Shown here piece by piece: positions 63,267-64,000 of a stretch of 64,000 nucleotides of DNA (within the stretch, counting starts at the first letter, position 1; every line of letters begins with the position of its first letter). The notes beneath the pieces were generated by a model. That model ran no database searches. It saw only the letters and a list, made by a program, of their open reading frames with translations, and was not told where the DNA came from. Location of the stretch: NCBI RefSeq assembly GCF_016863195.1, contig NZ_BOOK01000004.1, positions 248,001-312,000 of the forward strand, given 5' to 3'. The DNA is from Paraplanobispora takensis (GTDB taxonomy: Bacteria > Actinomycetota > Actinomycetes > Streptosporangiales > Streptosporangiaceae). Position numbers and translations under genes: made by a program.

Positions 63267-63280
63267 TAGAACACGTTCTA
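63267..63280. promoter_or_regulatory. KstR-type operator
   Basis: TAGAACACGTTCTA matches the mycobacterial KstR consensus T-N-N-AAC-N-N-GTT-N-N-A exactly and is palindromic apart from its two central bases. It is immediately upstream of the thioesterase gene. No KstR gene is in the window. Confidence 0.7.
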
Positions 63281-63625
63281 TAGAACATCATTCGGACCGT
63301 ACGCCGGGGACGGAGGTTTTCGTAGATCTTTTTGCCCTCACGGCTTTCTGTGCAAAAATCCTCTAAAGGCCGCTGACATGGGGTTTTACCCGTCAGCTTC
63401 GTCCCCCGGCCGCCTTGGCAGTCGCTTTGGCCTGTCTTGACCTCCTCTTTTGCCCGGGTAACCTCCCTGCCCACGGAAGACCCTGACCTGTGGCGCCGCC
63501 ACACGCGTCCCACCCGTATCCGGCGGGCCGCGTGAACGCGCCATCGTTCGACCCGATCTCCCGAAGCCCGGTCGCGAGGGCGGCGCGACCATGCCTGCAC
63601 GGCTCCGGAAGGTGCACCACTTCCT
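63281..63625 (+). other. Long intergenic leader before the CHAP gene
   Basis: About 345 bp without a supported gene. It contains a hairpin at 63372-63397 (GCTGAC/GTCAGC outer stem, GGGT/ACCC inner stem) and T-rich tracts near 63325-63360. It may be a structured 5' leader; cell-wall-hydrolase genes in actinobacteria often carry one, including c-di-AMP riboswitches, but I cannot match such a consensus. Confidence 0.4.
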
Positions 63626-64000
63626 ATGACCCCAGAGATGAAGAAGTTCATCGAGCTGCTGGAAAGCCAGCTCGGGTACGCCGAGAAGAGCAACGGTTAC
63701 ACCAAGTTCGGCGACTGGTACGGCAGCAGCGTCGAGTTCGACGCGGACTACACGAACGCCCCGTGGTGCGACATGTACCTGTCCTGGGCCGCCAAGAAGC
63801 TCGGCTACGAGGACTGGATCGGCCAGTTCGCCTACACCGTGTACCACGCCGAGTGGTTCCGCGAGCAGGACGCCTGGGGCACCGTCCCCAAGCCCGGCGC
63901 CATCGTGTTCTTCGACTGGGGCGGCTCCAAGAAGATCGACAACATCGACCACGTGGGGATCGTGACCCGCGTGGAGGGCAAGGTCGTCCACACGATCGAG
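63626..64000 (+). CDS. CHAP-domain amidase (3' end outside window)
   Basis: The first 125 residues are visible and the frame is open at the right edge. CHAP-type catalytic Cys in APWCDMYLSWAA and His in NIDHVGIVTRVEG; GAIVFFDWGG lies between. CHAP enzymes cleave peptide bonds of peptidoglycan or other gamma-glutamyl peptides. No signal peptide: the start MTPEMKKFIELLESQLGY is already the domain. Either the true role is internal, or export is by another route. Confidence 0.85.
   Translation, partial: MTPEMKKFIELLESQLGYAEKSNGYTKFGDWYGSSVEFDADYTNAPWCDMYLSWAAKKLGYEDWIGQFAYTVYHAEWFREQDAWGTVPKPGAIVFFDWGGSKKIDNIDHVGIVTRVEGKVVHTIE

Noticed and set aside
63281-63625. c-di-AMP (ydaO) riboswitch before the CHAP gene
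   Set aside because: Only the hairpin and a CCCGTCAGCT-like piece resemble the motif; I cannot trace the full conserved core by eye. An Infernal scan with RF00379 would decide.

Overview
The window is chromosomal DNA of a high-GC actinobacterium. Evidence is the very GC-rich third codon positions, many GTG starts and apparently leaderless promoters, SAV2177-type methyltransferase, GlnR-like control of a type II glutamine synthetase, an NgcEFG-like amino-sugar ABC transporter without its own ATPase, and KstR/KstR2-type operators. A filamentous actinomycete of the Streptosporangiaceae type is my best guess, but no marker gene in the window proves it. There is no rRNA, CRISPR array, transposase, phage module or antibiotic megasynthase.

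Layout. 1-5.4 kb: MoxR ATPase and membrane-anchored trypsin-like protease, a pentapeptide-repeat protein resembling the gyrase mimic MfpA, an FAD monooxygenase and a DUF2252 protein. 5.7-8.5 kb: a large hemopexin-repeat metalloprotease. 8.6-14.4 kb: a five-gene peptide/nickel-type ABC importer operon. 14.6-18.1 kb: an SDR and a secreted M14 peptidase. 18.2-23.5 kb: an accessory stretch with a PemK/MazF-like toxin and Panacea-type antitoxin, a MazG-like/NUDIX fusion, a MerB-like protein, an RNA 2'-phosphotransferase (KptA/Tpt1), an unknown 471-residue protein and an odd tRNA with an 8-nucleotide anticodon loop. 23.6-24.4 kb: an ATP-grasp ligase. 26.5-36.3 kb: a NagZ-like hexosaminidase, PhoD phosphatase, AlkD-like protein and an RpiR-SIS-ABC amino-sugar uptake operon. 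37.8-45.9 kb: methyltransferase, MerR, ThuA-like, glnII, a receiver/thioredoxin-reductase fusion with its CNB-histidine kinase, and a proline-iminopeptidase-like hydrolase. 53.2-55.0 kb: a Ser/Thr kinase. 60.7-64 kb: a secreted TAP-like hydrolase, a hotdog thioesterase and the start of a CHAP protein.

The connecting theme is a dispersed acyl-CoA catabolic set. A TetR regulator at 29.8 kb closely resembles mycobacterial KstR2. Seven sites resembling the KstR2 box (A-N-CAAG-NN-CTTG-N-T) lie in front of it and of: an SDR pair (24.5-26.3 kb), a lipid-transfer/thiolase-like protein (36.5 kb), an LLM oxidoreductase plus acyl-CoA ligase (46-48.6 kb), a divergent cyclase and serine-hydrolase pair (49-51.4 kb), an isochorismatase-fold protein plus SDR (51.4-53 kb), and a five-gene operon of DUF35, VOC, AMP-ligase, ADP-forming acyl-CoA synthetase and SDR (55-60.7 kb). 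A different, perfect KstR-type box stands before the thioesterase at 63.2 kb. Together these suggest activation of a carboxylic acid to its CoA ester, redox steps and retro-aldol or thiolytic shortening of a steroid-like or branched substrate. The substrate is not determined by the sequence.
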